NCBI GenBank assembly: GCA_031841125.1
Contig: CM063109.1
Span: 596,321-660,320, forward strand
DNA length: 64,000 nucleotides
Direction of reading: 5' to 3'
Source of the DNA: Acanthococcus lagerstroemiae
Taxonomy: Eukaryota > Arthropoda > Insecta > Hemiptera > Eriococcidae
Shown here: in pieces, positions 10,254 through 21,450 of the stretch
Layout of the letters: the number at the start of each line of letters is the position of its first letter
Numbering within the stretch: the first letter of the stretch is position 1
The notes under the pieces: model-generated
Seen by the model: the letters and a program-made list of their open reading frames with translations, nothing else
Databases searched by the model: none
Told to the model about the DNA's origin: nothing
Translations under genes and position numbers: made by a program

Positions 10254-11850
10254 GAAATACACAAAAGGGCCACTTACACCCACCACTCAAGTTTGTAGAG
10301 TCGGCTAATGCATTTTGGCGACGGATTGTAGTGTGTAGATGAGGGAACAATAAGAACCAAGAACAATTGGGGAACGAATCGCCATTGTGTGGAAAGTTCG
10401 CACATAAGGACCACTTACACCCAACACATAAGTCCACATTTCCGGCCAATGCTTTTTCAAATACACATTGATGATAGATCGTGGTGTGCATATTCGAGAA
10501 CAGATGAGAACAAATGAGAACAAAAAGAGAACAAACAGTAGTGGGCAAAAAATCACATTTACCTGAAAACATGGGACTTAAAGGGCACTTAAGCCCCCGC
10601 TCCCAGATTTCTATAGACTTCAAATGCACAGTGATGGCGGATTGTAGTGTGTAGATTCGAGAACAAATTAGAACAAATAGAGAACCAATTGTAGTGGGGG
10701 AAAAATCGCAATGCTGTGAGTAGTGGGCACCAAAAGGGCCACTTACCCCCACCACATAAGTTCATATTGTTGGCCAATGCTTTGTGGCCACGCATTTTAA
10801 TGTGTAGATGAGAGTACACATAAGAACAAGTAGAGAACCAACTGTAGTGTGGGACAAATCACAATTATGTGGGAAGTTGGCACAAAAAGGGGCACTTACT
10901 CCCACCACATAAGTTCACAATGTCGGGTTGTCGGCCAATGCTTTTCGGTGACGGATTTTAGTGTGTAGATGATAGTACAAATTAGAACGAATAGAGAACA
11001 AATTGTAGTGGGCATGAAATCACATTTACTTGGAAACTTACAACTTAAGGGCCAGTTAAGCCCACCCTCTGAATATCTATTGACTTCAAATACACAGTGA
11101 TGACGGATTGTGGTGCGTAGATTCGAGAACAAATTAGAACAAATAGAGAGCAAATTTTAGTATCTGAAAAACGCCCAATATGTGGGAAAATCGCTCGTTA
11201 GGGCCACCTACAACCACCACATAAGTTCATATTGTTGGCCAGTGCTTTGTGGCGACAGATTCTAGGGTGTAGATGAGAGTACAAATTAGAACAAATAGAG
11301 AACAAATTATAGTTGGCATGTACATGGGAACATAGGACTTAAGAGCCGCTTAATCCCACTCCCTGAATTACAATTGACTTGATATATACATTGATGATGG
11401 ATTGTGGTGTGTAGATTCGAAAACAAATTGGAACCAATAAAGAACCAATTGTAGTGCGCAAAAAATCACATTTACATGGAAACTTAGGATTTAAGGGCCA
11501 CTTAAGCCCACCCCCCCTGAATTTTTTATTGACTTCAAATGCACATTGATGATGGTTCGAGAACAAATCAGAATAAACAGAGAACAAATTTGTAGTGCCT
11601 GAAAAATGGCCAGTATGTGGGAAACTCGTGCATTAGGCCCACCTACCCCCCCCCCACATATGTTCATATTGTCGGCCAATGCTTTTTGGCGACGATGGAT
11701 TTTATTGTGTAGATGAGAGTATACATATTAGAACAAATAGAGAACAAACTGTAGTGGGCAGAATATTACATTTACCTGGAAACTTAGGACTTAAGGGCCA
11801 CCTAAGCCCACCTCCTGAATTCCAATTGACTTCAAATACACATTATTTTT
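10254..11850. repeat. tandem satellite, about 152-bp monomers of two types
   Basis: Eleven units begin at about 10268, 10408, 10580, 10735, 10888, 11049, 11199, 11344, 11494, 11633 and 11792, each opening with a GGGCCACTTA-like block. Type 1 continues CCCACCACATAAGTTC and GTCGGCCAATGCTTTT. Type 2 continues CCCACCCCCTGAATT and TTGACTTCAAATACACA. The order is 1-1-2-1-1-2-1-2-2-1-2. Shared blocks are GTGTAGAT and GAACAAATAGAGAACAA. Reverse-strand ORFs through it, including a 169-codon one, are by-products of the repeat. Confidence 0.9.
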
Positions 11851-12084
11851 CTCCCCTATTTCCATAATGAGGGGGCTGGCGACAAGCACCTTCCTTATTG
11901 CAAAACCAGTAGGTATATACAAAGAATGTTGTTGACTAAAAAAAAAAAGAAAAAGAAAAAAAAAGAGAGTATACGACACATAAATTAAACCTTATTATAA
12001 ACTCCTTAACCACCGACACAAACATACAGGAAGAAAACACTATTCTCCTGCAGGGCACCCAGAATTTAGAGTTTGTAGTATTTA

Positions 12085-12760
12085 CGCGTACACGAACGAA
12101 AATATGGGTTATACAAACGATCTACAAACGAATACCTACACAAAGTTTCAGCCCCGTACCTCAAATGGAGGGGTGCACTTTCTGCCCCCTAACGTTTTTT
12201 CGATTTGGCGGGGGAGGGAGATGTATACAAACATAAATGTGGAATCTACAAACGTAAACAAACGATCCACAAACGAATACACAAAGTTTCAGTTACCTAC
12301 CTCAAATGGGGGATACACTTTCCCTGTACCCCCCCCCAGCGTTTTGTTGATATAGCGGGTTGAGGGGATGTATACAAACGAAACTTTGGGACGTATACAA
12401 ATGATGTACAAAAAAATACAAAAGTTTCAGCGCTGTATCTTAAATGTCGGAAAGTATAGACCATTTCCCTGTACCCCAATGTTTTTTTGATGTAGCGGGG
12501 GAGGGGGATGTATACAAACGAAAATTTGAGCTATACAAACGTATACAAACGATATACAAATGAATACAAAAGTTTCAGATCCGTACCTCAAATGGGGGGT
12601 ATACCATTTCCCTGTACCCCCAACGCTTTTTCGATATAGCGGGGGAGGGGGATGTATACAAACGAAAATTTGGGCTATACAAACGTATACAAATGATATA
12701 CAAACGAATACAAAAGTTTCAGCCACGTACCTCAAATGGGGGGGGGGGGTACAGCAAAAT
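12085..12760. repeat. tandem satellite, about 145-bp monomers
   Basis: About four and a half units are marked by GTACCTCAAATGGGG at 12156, 12296, 12433, 12581 and 12727. Each unit also has a C-run, a GGCGGGGGAGGGGGATGTAT block and repeated ATACAAACG words. It is unrelated to the 152-bp satellite next to it. ORFs here on either strand are repeat-driven. Confidence 0.88.
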
Positions 12761-12783
12761 GCACCTGCGTTAGCTTGTATGTG

Positions 12784-13775
12784 AATGGAGTTTTTCCTCT
12801 ATATTACGAATTTTTCTTCAGTCCCTCCTCCTTCAACAAATTTTACATATAAAAAAGTCTCTCTATAACGAACAATATATTCTCTATAACGAATTTTTTT
12901 ACCAGAAAAGAAAGATTGTCCTCATAGTAGACAACTGCCCAGCACATCCACCTGCAGCTGGTAAGAAAACAAAAAATGTAAAGCTGATTTTCTTTCCGCC
13001 GAATACCACTTCTAAACTCCAACCACTTGATCAGGGCATCATAAAAAATTTGAAGATGCATTACCGAAAGCGAATTCTCAGAAGAATCATTACACGATTG
13101 GAAAACGGTGAGCCTATTGACAAAGTTGTTGATCTGAGAGGAGCCATTGCAGAGCTGTCCAAAGTATGGCAATGTGATGTGTCTGAGTCAACCATTATCA
13201 GAAACTGTTTTCGAAAGGCCGGATTTATGAAAACCCTAATGGAAGAGGAAAGTGACGGGCGACATTTGGTTGAAGAGTGCTGGGATGAATTGCGTGGAAT
13301 GAGTGTACTGGAGGACAATATAACATTGGACGATTTTATAAGAGTAGACGAAGACCTTGTTGTAGCCGGATACCCAACGGATGCTGATATTCTGGAGTCT
13401 GTTATGGGAAATAACCAGGTGGAAGAAGAAACAGCGGAAAACGAAGAAGAGGCCGATGCCCCCTGTCCTTCCAAAAAAGAAGTTCTCCAAGCATTCGAGA
13501 TTATTCATCGAGGAGTGCAACAAGCTGAAGATGTACCTGAGGGCATTTTTAAAGCAATAAATAAATGCGAAAATTTTTTTGAACAATCCTGCAACGTTCG
13601 AGCAAAACAGCAGCACATAAGAAAATACATACGCATGCCTGCACTTACAATGTAACAAAAATTCATGTCTAAATGTACTGTAAAAAAAAAAAAAAAAAAA
13701 AAAAAAATTCTAAAATTTCTATATAACGAATGTTTTTGCTGGTTCCTTGAGATTCGTTGTAAAGAGTTTCCACTG
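12784..13775 (+). mobile_element. Tigger/pogo element, 5' part of the gene deleted
   Basis: The reversed right end, CAGTGGAAACTCTTTACAAC then GAATCTC, is a Tigger-type TIR, followed outside by TA. The left end is a diverged match, TGGAGTTTTTCCTCTATATT followed by ACGAA. Between them lies the 3' half of a pogo-superfamily transposase (12909-13655). TIR-like TCTATAACGAA words recur at 12860-12892, where the 5' coding part should be. This suggests an internal deletion. A poly(A) run of about 27 lies at 13681-13707. Confidence 0.75.
12909..13655 (+). CDS. Tigger/pogo transposase, C-terminal half (DDE_1 domain end)
   Basis: The frame is open from at least 12849 to the stop at 13655, so about 249 codons from 12909 are uninterrupted. 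An early block reads IVLIVDNCPAH, the motif around the second catalytic acidic residue of pogo/Tigger/CENP-B-like transposases. It is followed by FFPPNTTSKLQPLDQGII, the typical block before the third. A glutamate- and aspartate-rich tail follows. The family normally has an N-terminal CENP-B-type helix-turn-helix and the first catalytic Asp; both are absent here because the upstream sequence is degenerate TIR-like DNA. The Met at 13050 is internal and not the natural start. It is either a recently truncated transposon relic or, less likely, a retained fragment. No promoter is evident. Confidence 0.8.
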   Translation, partial: RKIVLIVDNCPAHPPAAGKKTKNVKLIFFPPNTTSKLQPLDQGIIKNLKMHYRKRILRRIITRLENGEPIDKVVDLRGAIAELSKVWQCDVSESTIIRNCFRKAGFMKTLMEEESDGRHLVEECWDELRGMSVLEDNITLDDFIRVDEDLVVAGYPTDADILESVMGNNQVEEETAENEEEADAPCPSKKEVLQAFEIIHRGVQQAEDVPEGIFKAINKCENFFEQSCNVRAKQQHIRKYIRMPALTM

Positions 13776-16021
13776 TATATGGTTTATACTGCGAATGAGT
13801 TACACTTTTTAGGGTCGGCTACTAGTAGCTGAGCCTATTGCAATTGAAATTTATTTTCTGTTTTTAGGGTGTTTGCCCGCGCGCAGCGCTGCAAGCACAG
13901 CACCCTATTGCAATCGAATTTTCATCAATAGTTCAGTTTTAGCTCAGTTGCGTTTAGATCGTTAGATCGGTCTTAAGGTGGAGGTGTGTGGAAGATGAGA
14001 GGTGCTAACCTCAACAGATTCTCATTCTTTCGTTCGTGGCGTATATTTTTTTGTTTTGTTTTATCGTATAGACGTTGGTAGTGTGTCTGAATATTAGAGC
14101 TTCAAAGCTTTAAGATCTCAGTTTTGGGTTTTGTTTTATCAATACCAGTGTAGGAAGTTGGCGCAACAACACCAGAATGCGGAGAAGCCGGAAGTTTTAA
14201 CTTTTTTAGGATAATTTTGAGAAGCCAGAAGTTGAAAGCTGAAAGTTTTTCAGCTTAAGCAAACACCCTCTTACTACCTCGCTATCTGCGAGGTAGTCTG
14301 TTTTCTGTTCCAGTATTTTTAGTTTCCGCACAAGTCACCAAAAGCGCTGTGCGTAATTTTTGGGGTCGTCTACTATTAGTAGCTAACGTTGTTTAGCAAA
14401 CGTTAAGGCGTTGTCAGCGTTGTTACATTTTAAATTTTATATTTTACTTTTTACGAGATTACGGCGGAATTATTTCCTCGAAGAGGTAAAGCTTGTCTAT
14501 GCGATTAGGAGCGATATGCGAGAATTGTCAGCTACAAGTAGTGTTCTAGTGTTCAGTGTTGGTGTTTAGTATTATACTTCGAGAATATAGTAATATGGTT
14601 TAAGTTTAATGTTCATAAAGCCAGTTCAACTAGTAGCATAGTAGCGAGAAGCGAACGATTATTTATTGATGTAGCATGTAAAGACATTATCAGTAAATCA
14701 GTATGTTGAAGTGAACTTTGTTTGTAGTTTGTACTGATGTCTTTGTATCTTATAAACTTATAAGCTTGTAACATTATTCAGACGAATCAGTCATGCGAAC
14801 TACAGGGAATAGAGAATGTAGGCATAAGCGTGAATATTACATTGTATGTTGTTTTCATTTGGTTAGTAATGGATGTTCGCTGATCATTTTTGATGTTATT
14901 AACACGACGCAGTCAAACTGTCAATTGTCAGCATTAGTGTTTATGTTTAGTGTTCTGTTTGATTACTGCGTAGAACACATTAAATCGAAAAATGAATTCT
15001 TAACGTATTGAACGGAATAATACGGAAAAAGGCGTAATTATTATCAAGTGAACAGAGAATCTGTTAGCGTGAATATTACATTGCTTTCATTCCCTTAGAA
15101 CCTTAGAAGTGGATAATTATTGGCTAATCATTGATTTTGATGTTTTTAGGGTCGGCCGGGAGTAGTGTTTGTGTTTTATCTATTGATCAATTGCTCTTCA
15201 GAAATTAGAAATCGACTAGATGGTCGAAGTGCGAATGTTGCGGAGCCTGCAGCTTCGCAGTCTGAAGCCTTTTGAACTTACCCTGTGCTGTGTGTGTGTG
15301 CGTGTAGTGTCATCCCAATTACCTTTCATCTATCAGCTCTTATATTCCGGAACAAAAGACCTTAAATATGATTACTAATAAGTCTTTTTCCTGATATCTT
15401 TTCCACGGACTGCCCATAAAAGATAGGCTAGTCTCTGATTTTTCAGTCGAGAGCCGACCTTTTCCAGCAGCTAGATGCTTGTTCTTTATGCAAATATTCG
15501 CTGTAGTGTGAATGATTTGCTTTTATTCGCTGATTCGCTGCGTTCAAATCTAATACTCGTATCGAATAAATAAACGCTAGTGTGAACGCAGCTTTACCGG
15601 TTATGTGTAGGCAGTAAGCACTCCTTGGTTGAATGCTGACTGGGTTACCAGTTTTTTGCAGAGTTGGGAAAAAATGTTAAAAGTTGTTGAAAGTTTTGTG
15701 CACACTACTCATTCATTATTTTCATTTAAATAAATTAAAAATTAGCCAATTTAGCGAAATATATCGGGGGAAAGGGTCAAAATAGCAAAATATGCTTAAA
15801 TATGATTGTGTAAAATATACAAATTTGGTGCTATTTTAGTGTGCGGTGTACCTACATATCTCGAAAAAATTTGGCTTTAGTATGCGCTCTACCAAAAAAA
15901 AAGTAGGTATGCAGTCTATGTAGGAAAGCGGTAGTATAATTGATACGTACATACAGATAAAATCACGGATAAAATGTAGTACAATGTGAGTAACATAGCC
16001 AATGGCAGTTTTGTCAATGAT
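13776..16021. other. unassigned DNA with AGGGTCGGCTAC repeats
   Basis: No credible gene is seen. Related AGGGTCGGCTACTAGTAGCT-like words occur at 13811, 14362 and 15149, each preceded by a short T-run. A perfect 9-bp hairpin, CTACCTCGC/GCGAGGTAG, lies at 14276-14298. A short GTGTGTGTG tract is near 15288. These may be parts of an unrecognised dispersed element. Confidence 0.45.
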
Positions 16022-16440
16022 TCACAAGGGGTTTGTCCCGCCGTTGACATAAGAATAGTGCCAATCGTTTCCCTGTCTTAGGCCGAAAACCCAAGGGCCG
16101 TCAACACGACTTCCATGGTTTCTCTGGTTGTCCACTTCCGCTTCACCGTCCTCTGAAGTGGCGGGCTCATCTCCTTGCAACATTCTTCCCCGATGGTATT
16201 TCCGTTTGCCGGCAAAATATGACTCGTTAATTTGGATGGGATCTAAGTGCATCCCTATCATTTGAGAACGAGATGTTACTATGAGAGCACACTTCCCGGC
16301 ATATGTTATACCAATCCGCTACAGTCGCTGAACTCCTATCTGTTGTTTTTTCAGTCATGGTTAAGGGAATGTCCATTACAAATAACAAAAGAAGTTTGAG
16401 AATTTCGCATAACTTTAGTTTGACATTAATTCGTTGATCA
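16022..16440 (-). pseudogene. Merlin-type transposase remnant (ISXO2-like DDE domain)
   Basis: On the minus strand a frame from about 16435 contains TVADWYNICREVCS, a block seen before the catalytic core in Merlin transposases. After a frameshift, the 79-codon ORF at 16261-16022 contains IQINESYFAGKRKYHRGR and, further on, NQRNHGSRVDGPWVFGL, the hallmark of the ISXO2-like (IS1595-related) domain. The first catalytic Asp, normally IDES, reads INES here, so the active site is lost. The C-terminal catalytic part is missing. No TIRs were found. It is a decayed fragment of a Merlin DNA transposon. Confidence 0.8.
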
Positions 16441-17468
16441 ATATTTGTGTAGTGTGGAAGAACTTGTTAGTACGTACATCTTCCTTATCGATATCTTCCT
16501 TATCTTGTCGTTGTCCATTCGTGATTCATGGTGCAATTTAGGTAGACCGCATATTAAAGTCGCGTATCAAATTGGTAAACCTCGGCTAGCATGAACATGT
16601 AGGTAGACCGCATACTAAAGTAGCACCCAAATTTTTGTTGAAATACATATGTAAAATATGAAAAATAAAGTGGCGCTTATTTCATGGGGAAAGATGTGAA
16701 ACAAAAACTTGGTGGATATACCTAGAAAAGAGCACAGAAAAAAAATGCGTTTTCATAGAAATCCGCGCCCTAAGTATCACAGTAAATGTGCGAAATGAAA
16801 TTTAAATTCAAAAATGCATAATTGAAGTTGAACAGCGCAACATACTGATTATGCAAAAACATGACTTGATACTTTACATTTTCATTGTTGGAAAACCAGT
16901 CTAAGTACATTATAAAAAAATTGTGCTGACCCCCCCCCCCCCTTGGAAAATCCTGACCCTGACTACGCCACTACAAGAAAATCGTACAAGAAACACATAC
17001 TGGAAAAATGTAATGTACGGAAATAATATAGGAATATCATGCAGGATGCAGGGAAAAGATAAATATAGGAGTTTCACCAGGAGATTGTGTTTCTTAGAAA
17101 GAAAACTATAATGAGAGAATCATAGAGGGAAAACAAAGGGAAACTGTGAAAAAAGAAATAATGCGGAAGAAAGAAGAATATTATCAGATGGGAAGCGAAG
17201 CGAATCGCATTGGGAGGGGAAGGCAGACGAATTTTACAATCGAAAAGTCCCAAATTTTGATAACGGCAGCAAATGACAAAATTTTCGAGTTTATATTTAT
17301 GATTTGAGTCGTAAAAACAGGCAAAAATAGTTTTTTCTCAGTTTTTAAAATTGGATCTTCTCTACTCAATCGATATTTTCTTAACTTGTTCCAATTGATC
17401 AACTTAATTGAGTGGGGGGGGGGATGGTCGTGTGCGCTCGTTAAATGCAACCGGACACACCTGTAAAA
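16441..17468. other. unassigned DNA with a MITE right end
   Basis: No gene is seen. A C-run followed by CTGACTACGCCACT at 16929-16973 looks like the right end of a hAT-type MITE, but no left partner is evident. A G-run lies at 17413-17423. Confidence 0.4.
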
Positions 17469-17612
17469 AAGTCTGGTTCAGTTAATTTTTTCATGGCGCT
17501 GATAACGTGTTCTTAAACTCGTCTGTCCCCTCCAACTTCACACTGCCCATTATCGATGTCTCGATGTGCACCTATTGCGGATTGCAAAATGTTTCCTAAC
17601 TGGACCAGACTT
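17469..17612. mobile_element. 144-bp MITE with AAGTCTGGTYCAGTTA TIRs
   Basis: The left end AAGTCTGGTTCAGTTA and right end TAACTGGACCAGACTT are inverted repeats with one mismatch. Inside are ACGTGTTCT and CCATTATCGATG, shared with the inverted truncated copy at 8583-8720. No target duplication is clear, so the superfamily is open. Confidence 0.68.
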
Positions 17613-18086
17613 TCCATGTACGTATTCAGTGTGGTGTATACCGCTCGTATAAATGTACATACACTTTTTAATTATTTATCAAGAATAAATTCGGTGTGTC
17701 GGCACAGCAGTAGCAACAAAACTAGTGGCGTAGGTTGTATGTGCTTCAGGTATGTAGTTCGACGTTCTGTCTTTTGTCTCATCTGCAATAATTAGGTATA
17801 ATGAAGTAGCGGCTAACTGATTCGGTGATGCGAGAGCGATGATGTACCACGTACCTACTACTTCTCGTTGAATTCTGTTTCGTTTACTTATGCAAGTTCT
17901 CTGCATAAATCGAATATCGCGTATTATTTTTATTTAATTAGACACTGGTAATTCTAAACGTCTATCAACGCGATAGATTCGTCATCAGAAAGTCGACAGT
18001 CGAGTGACATTCGAGTTTAAACGACGTTTAAAAACACGAACGTTCTCACCCAATTCGCGTAAGGGTCGATAAAAAATATTGACAAG
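17613..18086. other. unassigned DNA
   Basis: I recognise no gene or repeat here. Confidence 0.5.
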
Positions 18087-18576
18087 TAGTGATGCCGATC
18101 AAAACCCGATTTTTCGATAATCAATTAAATCGCAATACCTAAGAAATTGATTTTTTTATTTTTTATAAATTCGATTATTGCTGATCGATTTTGCTAAAAT
18201 CGAAAAATCAACTTTTTTAATGATTGATATTGGCAATAATACCAAATGTCTATTCTTACTTGTGTCAGAATTAAAATTTGTGTAGTCTGAACTGAAGTGC
18301 GACGTAGTAGAATAAAAATACAAAATAGTGGGACAGGATGCTGTTCTTCGACTTGAACTACTTGAAGGAAATGAAGATTGTAATAAAGAATAAAATTTAC
18401 TATCCTAAATTTCGTTTTTTTAATAAAAAAATCAATTTTTTGATCATCGATATTTTTGATGTTCGATTTTTGGTTACCGATGATATTTCTATATTTGATT
18501 TTCGATTAGATCGATTTTTTTGCAAACTGATTTTCGATTTGAATCGATTGTAAGACTTTCAAAATCAGCATCACTA
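18087..18576. mobile_element. 490-bp hAT MITE, ATCGATTTT-rich
   Basis: Ends TAGTGATGCCGATCA and, reversed, TAGTGATGCTGATTT are inverted repeats. The flanks TTGACAAG (18079-18086) and CTGACAAG (18577-18584) match at 7 of 8 positions. The interior is filled with CGATTTTTC and ATCGATTTT words in both orientations, and its short ORFs are by-products. Confidence 0.86.
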
Positions 18577-20092
18577 CTGACAAGATGTTGATCGATACCC
18601 ACTACATATTTAATATACATACATATGTAAGTATTTATATGTGCGACAACGCGACGCGATGACCGCACATCTGTCGCAGTCATTGTAAACTAGTTACATC
18701 TTAGCACGTTATAGTGTCTTGGGATGGAATGGAAGGGGAGGGGGTGTAAATTGCTAACAAAATTACAAACGTTCTGTATTCGCATTAAGGCACCTAAGCT
18801 AAATAGTTACTGGCAAACAGTAGATAATATACCATATATAATAGAGGCGCCGGTAAAGCTTATTGGACTAGGTATGGTATAGGTAGAGCTATATTATTTA
18901 TTATATAAATAGGTAACGTTGTTGCCTAAAGAACTGCTGCTTGAATATTACCTATGTATTTGAGAGATCTGCATTCTGCACATTAGGTACCACTTATAAA
19001 ACTACGTACTCCACAAATCCACCAATGTGCTTAACCGCGACCTGCGACCTTGGTCCGATGTTTATTACTGCGACGGATGTTAGGGTTGCTGATCGTAATG
19101 ATCCCGTTCCCGTTTGGCTTTCAATATGCAGTTTCTTACATATTTCGGTACTTACAGATGAACGATTAAAATTTACGAATACGGTGGACCGTAGAAACGC
19201 ATGGCCAGAGTTACCTAACTTTCTGCGTTCATCGAAATGAGGTCGACGTACGATATCTTTTAGAAATTTATTCAGTCGCAGTCGCTTGCCCATATAAAAA
19301 AGGAGTATTATGCGAATTTCAAAATAATCGGGATCGTAACCACTGGCTACTTAGGTTACTCGGATTATATGGTTAGTTTTTATTTGATGCTCGAACTGCA
19401 GTGACGAGCATTCAATATTCCTCGCTAGCGAAGGTCGCTATCTATTGAACCTGCACCATAACACCCATCAGGATAACCTTCTTCGGAATAAATGAAACGG
19501 TTAATCGAACATTTTCTATCGTCGTCGTTGAAAGTGAAAATAAATAAATAAATAAATAAATAAATTGGTTTGGAAACAGTCGTTCACCCGAGATTGCAAG
19601 ACCGCGAGCGTTATGCGAGCCTCTCTCAAGGTCATCAAATGGTTATGCCTGGCGGAGATATCAAGTTGGATTTTGATAAACACACGCATTATACTCGTAC
19701 GTAGAACAACGCGAATGCGAACATGGCCAACAGCTAGCGAAATCTTCCATAAAACGAACTTGAGTCCTGTAGGTTAGATGCGGTCAACTTCTTTCGTAAT
19801 TGGATTGTCGGTTGCTGAAAATACAGCGAACGTTTCCTGTGTTTAAGGGAGGGGGTGGAATAAAAAACACGCGGCCGCTTTTGAAACTCGCTTCGCTAAA
19901 CATTATACCTTCACTAGAAGGGCAAAACATTTATGCTACCCCTCGGTGTTTACCCCAACATCTTGATCCGCGTGATGTCCGCTTTGGGCGAAAAACCCGG
20001 AACATTTTTCCACGTGTCGTGAGCATTGAAAATCATGAAGAAGCGAACGATCTTATAACATCGCAATGTTTGCTTAGAATTATGTACCAGAA
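18577..20092. other. unassigned DNA
   Basis: No recognisable coding region. An (AAAT)n tract lies at 19541-19565. Opposed 99-codon ORFs near 18941-19293 overlap on the two strands and carry no known motif. Confidence 0.45.
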
Positions 20093-20338
20093 ATGCGAAT
20101 CTTCTCGCTCCCACTTACGTCATATCTGGTTATCTTATTAATCTTTAAAGCGTTGGCTCATCATGTACGTAGAGACGAGCAGTCGACTCCACAGTTCTGG
20201 AGCTCGCTCCACGGCTCCAAAGCTGATTCCACAGCTCCAGTTCCAAAAACAGTTGCTCCCGCTCCAGTGGATTCGAACTCTGCTTCGAGTTCCAGCTATG
20301 GACCTGAAGCTGTAGCTAGCTCGAAGAGCTTCAGCTGA
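20093..20338 (+). CDS. hypothetical small secreted-type ORF
   Basis: This 81-codon ORF starts with a plausible signal peptide: basic residue 2, then a hydrophobic stretch at about residues 7-22 ending near ALAHH. A Pro/Ala/Ser/Val-rich tail follows. No known domain is present. The DNA under the tail is a run of imperfect AGCTCC/GGAGCT words that continues past the stop, so the tail may be a coding accident of a simple repeat. No intron signals or second exon were found. Treat it as unproven. Confidence 0.22.
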   Translation: MRIFSLPLTSYLVILLIFKALAHHVRRDEQSTPQFWSSLHGSKADSTAPVPKTVAPAPVDSNSASSSSYGPEAVASSKSFS

Positions 20339-20746
20339 ACTTTGGAGAATTGACCGGGCTCCGCTCCGACGCCCTGCTTACAGGACCTGAGATTTAGAAT
20401 TTTATTAACAGTCGGTCCCGCCGCAACGCGGCACATGGCTAGGTATACATCCGCTTCGCGCCCCGTCTAAGCATTTATTTGCTTTGCTTGTGTATGTTTA
20501 CGCAGGGGCCAGAATTCATGAACCGAATGAGATTGAACAGGTGATGACACCCTATTTTCTTTTTCACCAGGATTTTTTAATCTAGATTCGCACTGTATTC
20601 CAATGATAATTTCATCATCAGATCTGAATTATGTACGATCAATAATTTAGAGTTTCACATCTAATACCATCCTTTTTAAACATGTGCCTCATTTCCAACT
20701 TGCAAAAGATTTATCTATTTACATTAATTATATTTGTAACTCCCCC

Positions 20747-20748
<2 letters not shown>
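20339..20748. other. unassigned DNA
   Basis: Sequence between the AGCTCC-rich stretch and the (CA)n array. No gene or element end is recognised. Confidence 0.45.

Positions 20749-20823
<75 letters not shown>
20749..20823. repeat. (CA)n microsatellite
   Basis: About 37 perfect CA dinucleotides. Confidence 0.98.
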
Positions 20824-20827
<4 letters not shown>

Positions 20828-20839
20828 TCTATACCGGTA

Positions 20840-21450
20840 GTTATTTAACTAAGCGGACTATCGATATTGACCATACTATATGCGGACACTGAAGTTATAA
20901 GTATCATCGTACTCAGCTCATGGCGCTGATTCAGCCTCTCTATTTTCTGATTTTCTTTACACTCCGATTTTCTCCAGTTTCTGAAAAACGGGAATTGTGA
21001 GGACGTCCGTCGAGGCCGGTACACACGTTATGTCCGGCTAAGAACATGGGTGTTTATGATCATACAGTGTCCGTTTGTACGCAAACACCCCGGCGTTCGT
21101 GTAGATCCAGTGAAACATAGTGTTTAAATTAAAATCATGATAAACACACTGTCCGATTAGGGTTGAGCATTAGTTCAACGCAATGTCCGCTGATGTTCTT
21201 GCAATTAAACACTATCAACATACAGGGGTGTAGCCACGGGGGGAGGGGTGTCCCCCCTTGGCATCAGCCGAAAATGTGAAAAAATTAAAATTTACTCTGA
21301 TAATAGTAAGTATTACACCTGTAATGTTGTAAAAGTGAAACGACCCTCCCCCCCTTACACCAAGTCTGGCTACGCCACTGTCAACATGAGAAACCACTAA
21401 TCGAACCTCATATGATCGAAGAATTGAACACACGTCCGCTTATAATCAGG
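20840..21450. repeat. cluster of TGTCCGNTTA-like words
   Basis: AAGCGGAC, TGCGGACAC, ACGTCCGTC, TATGTCCGGCTAA, TGTCCGTTTG, TGTCCGATTA, TGTCCGCTGA and CGTCCGCTTA recur in both orientations over about 600 bp. The same word is spread over 29300-29950. A hAT MITE (21223-21380) interrupts the cluster. This resembles subterminal motif repeats of a non-autonomous DNA element; no ends were fixed. Confidence 0.5.
21223..21380. mobile_element. 158-bp hAT MITE, sister of 4603-4774
   Basis: Starts CAGGGGTGTAGCCACGGGG and ends TCTGGCTACGCCACTG. Flanks TCAACATA and TCAACATG match at 7 of 8. The core GAAAATGTGAAAAAATTAAA is nearly the same as in the 4603-4774 copy. Confidence 0.9.

Noticed and set aside
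10246..10755. 169-codon minus-strand ORF with repeated Ser/Leu/Phe-rich blocks
   Set aside because: It runs through three satellite monomers and repeats with their period; it is an artefact of the 152-bp array.
10254..12760. Possible CRISPR-like array
   Set aside because: Monomers are contiguous 140-170-bp tandem repeats without unique spacers, in a eukaryotic context.
13061..13658. Minus-strand ORFs of 137 and 140 codons
   Set aside because: Antisense shadows of the Tigger transposase frame.
18941..19293. Pair of 99-codon ORFs on opposite strands as a host gene
   Set aside because: They overlap each other, have no motif, and show no splice-site or start context that favours either strand.
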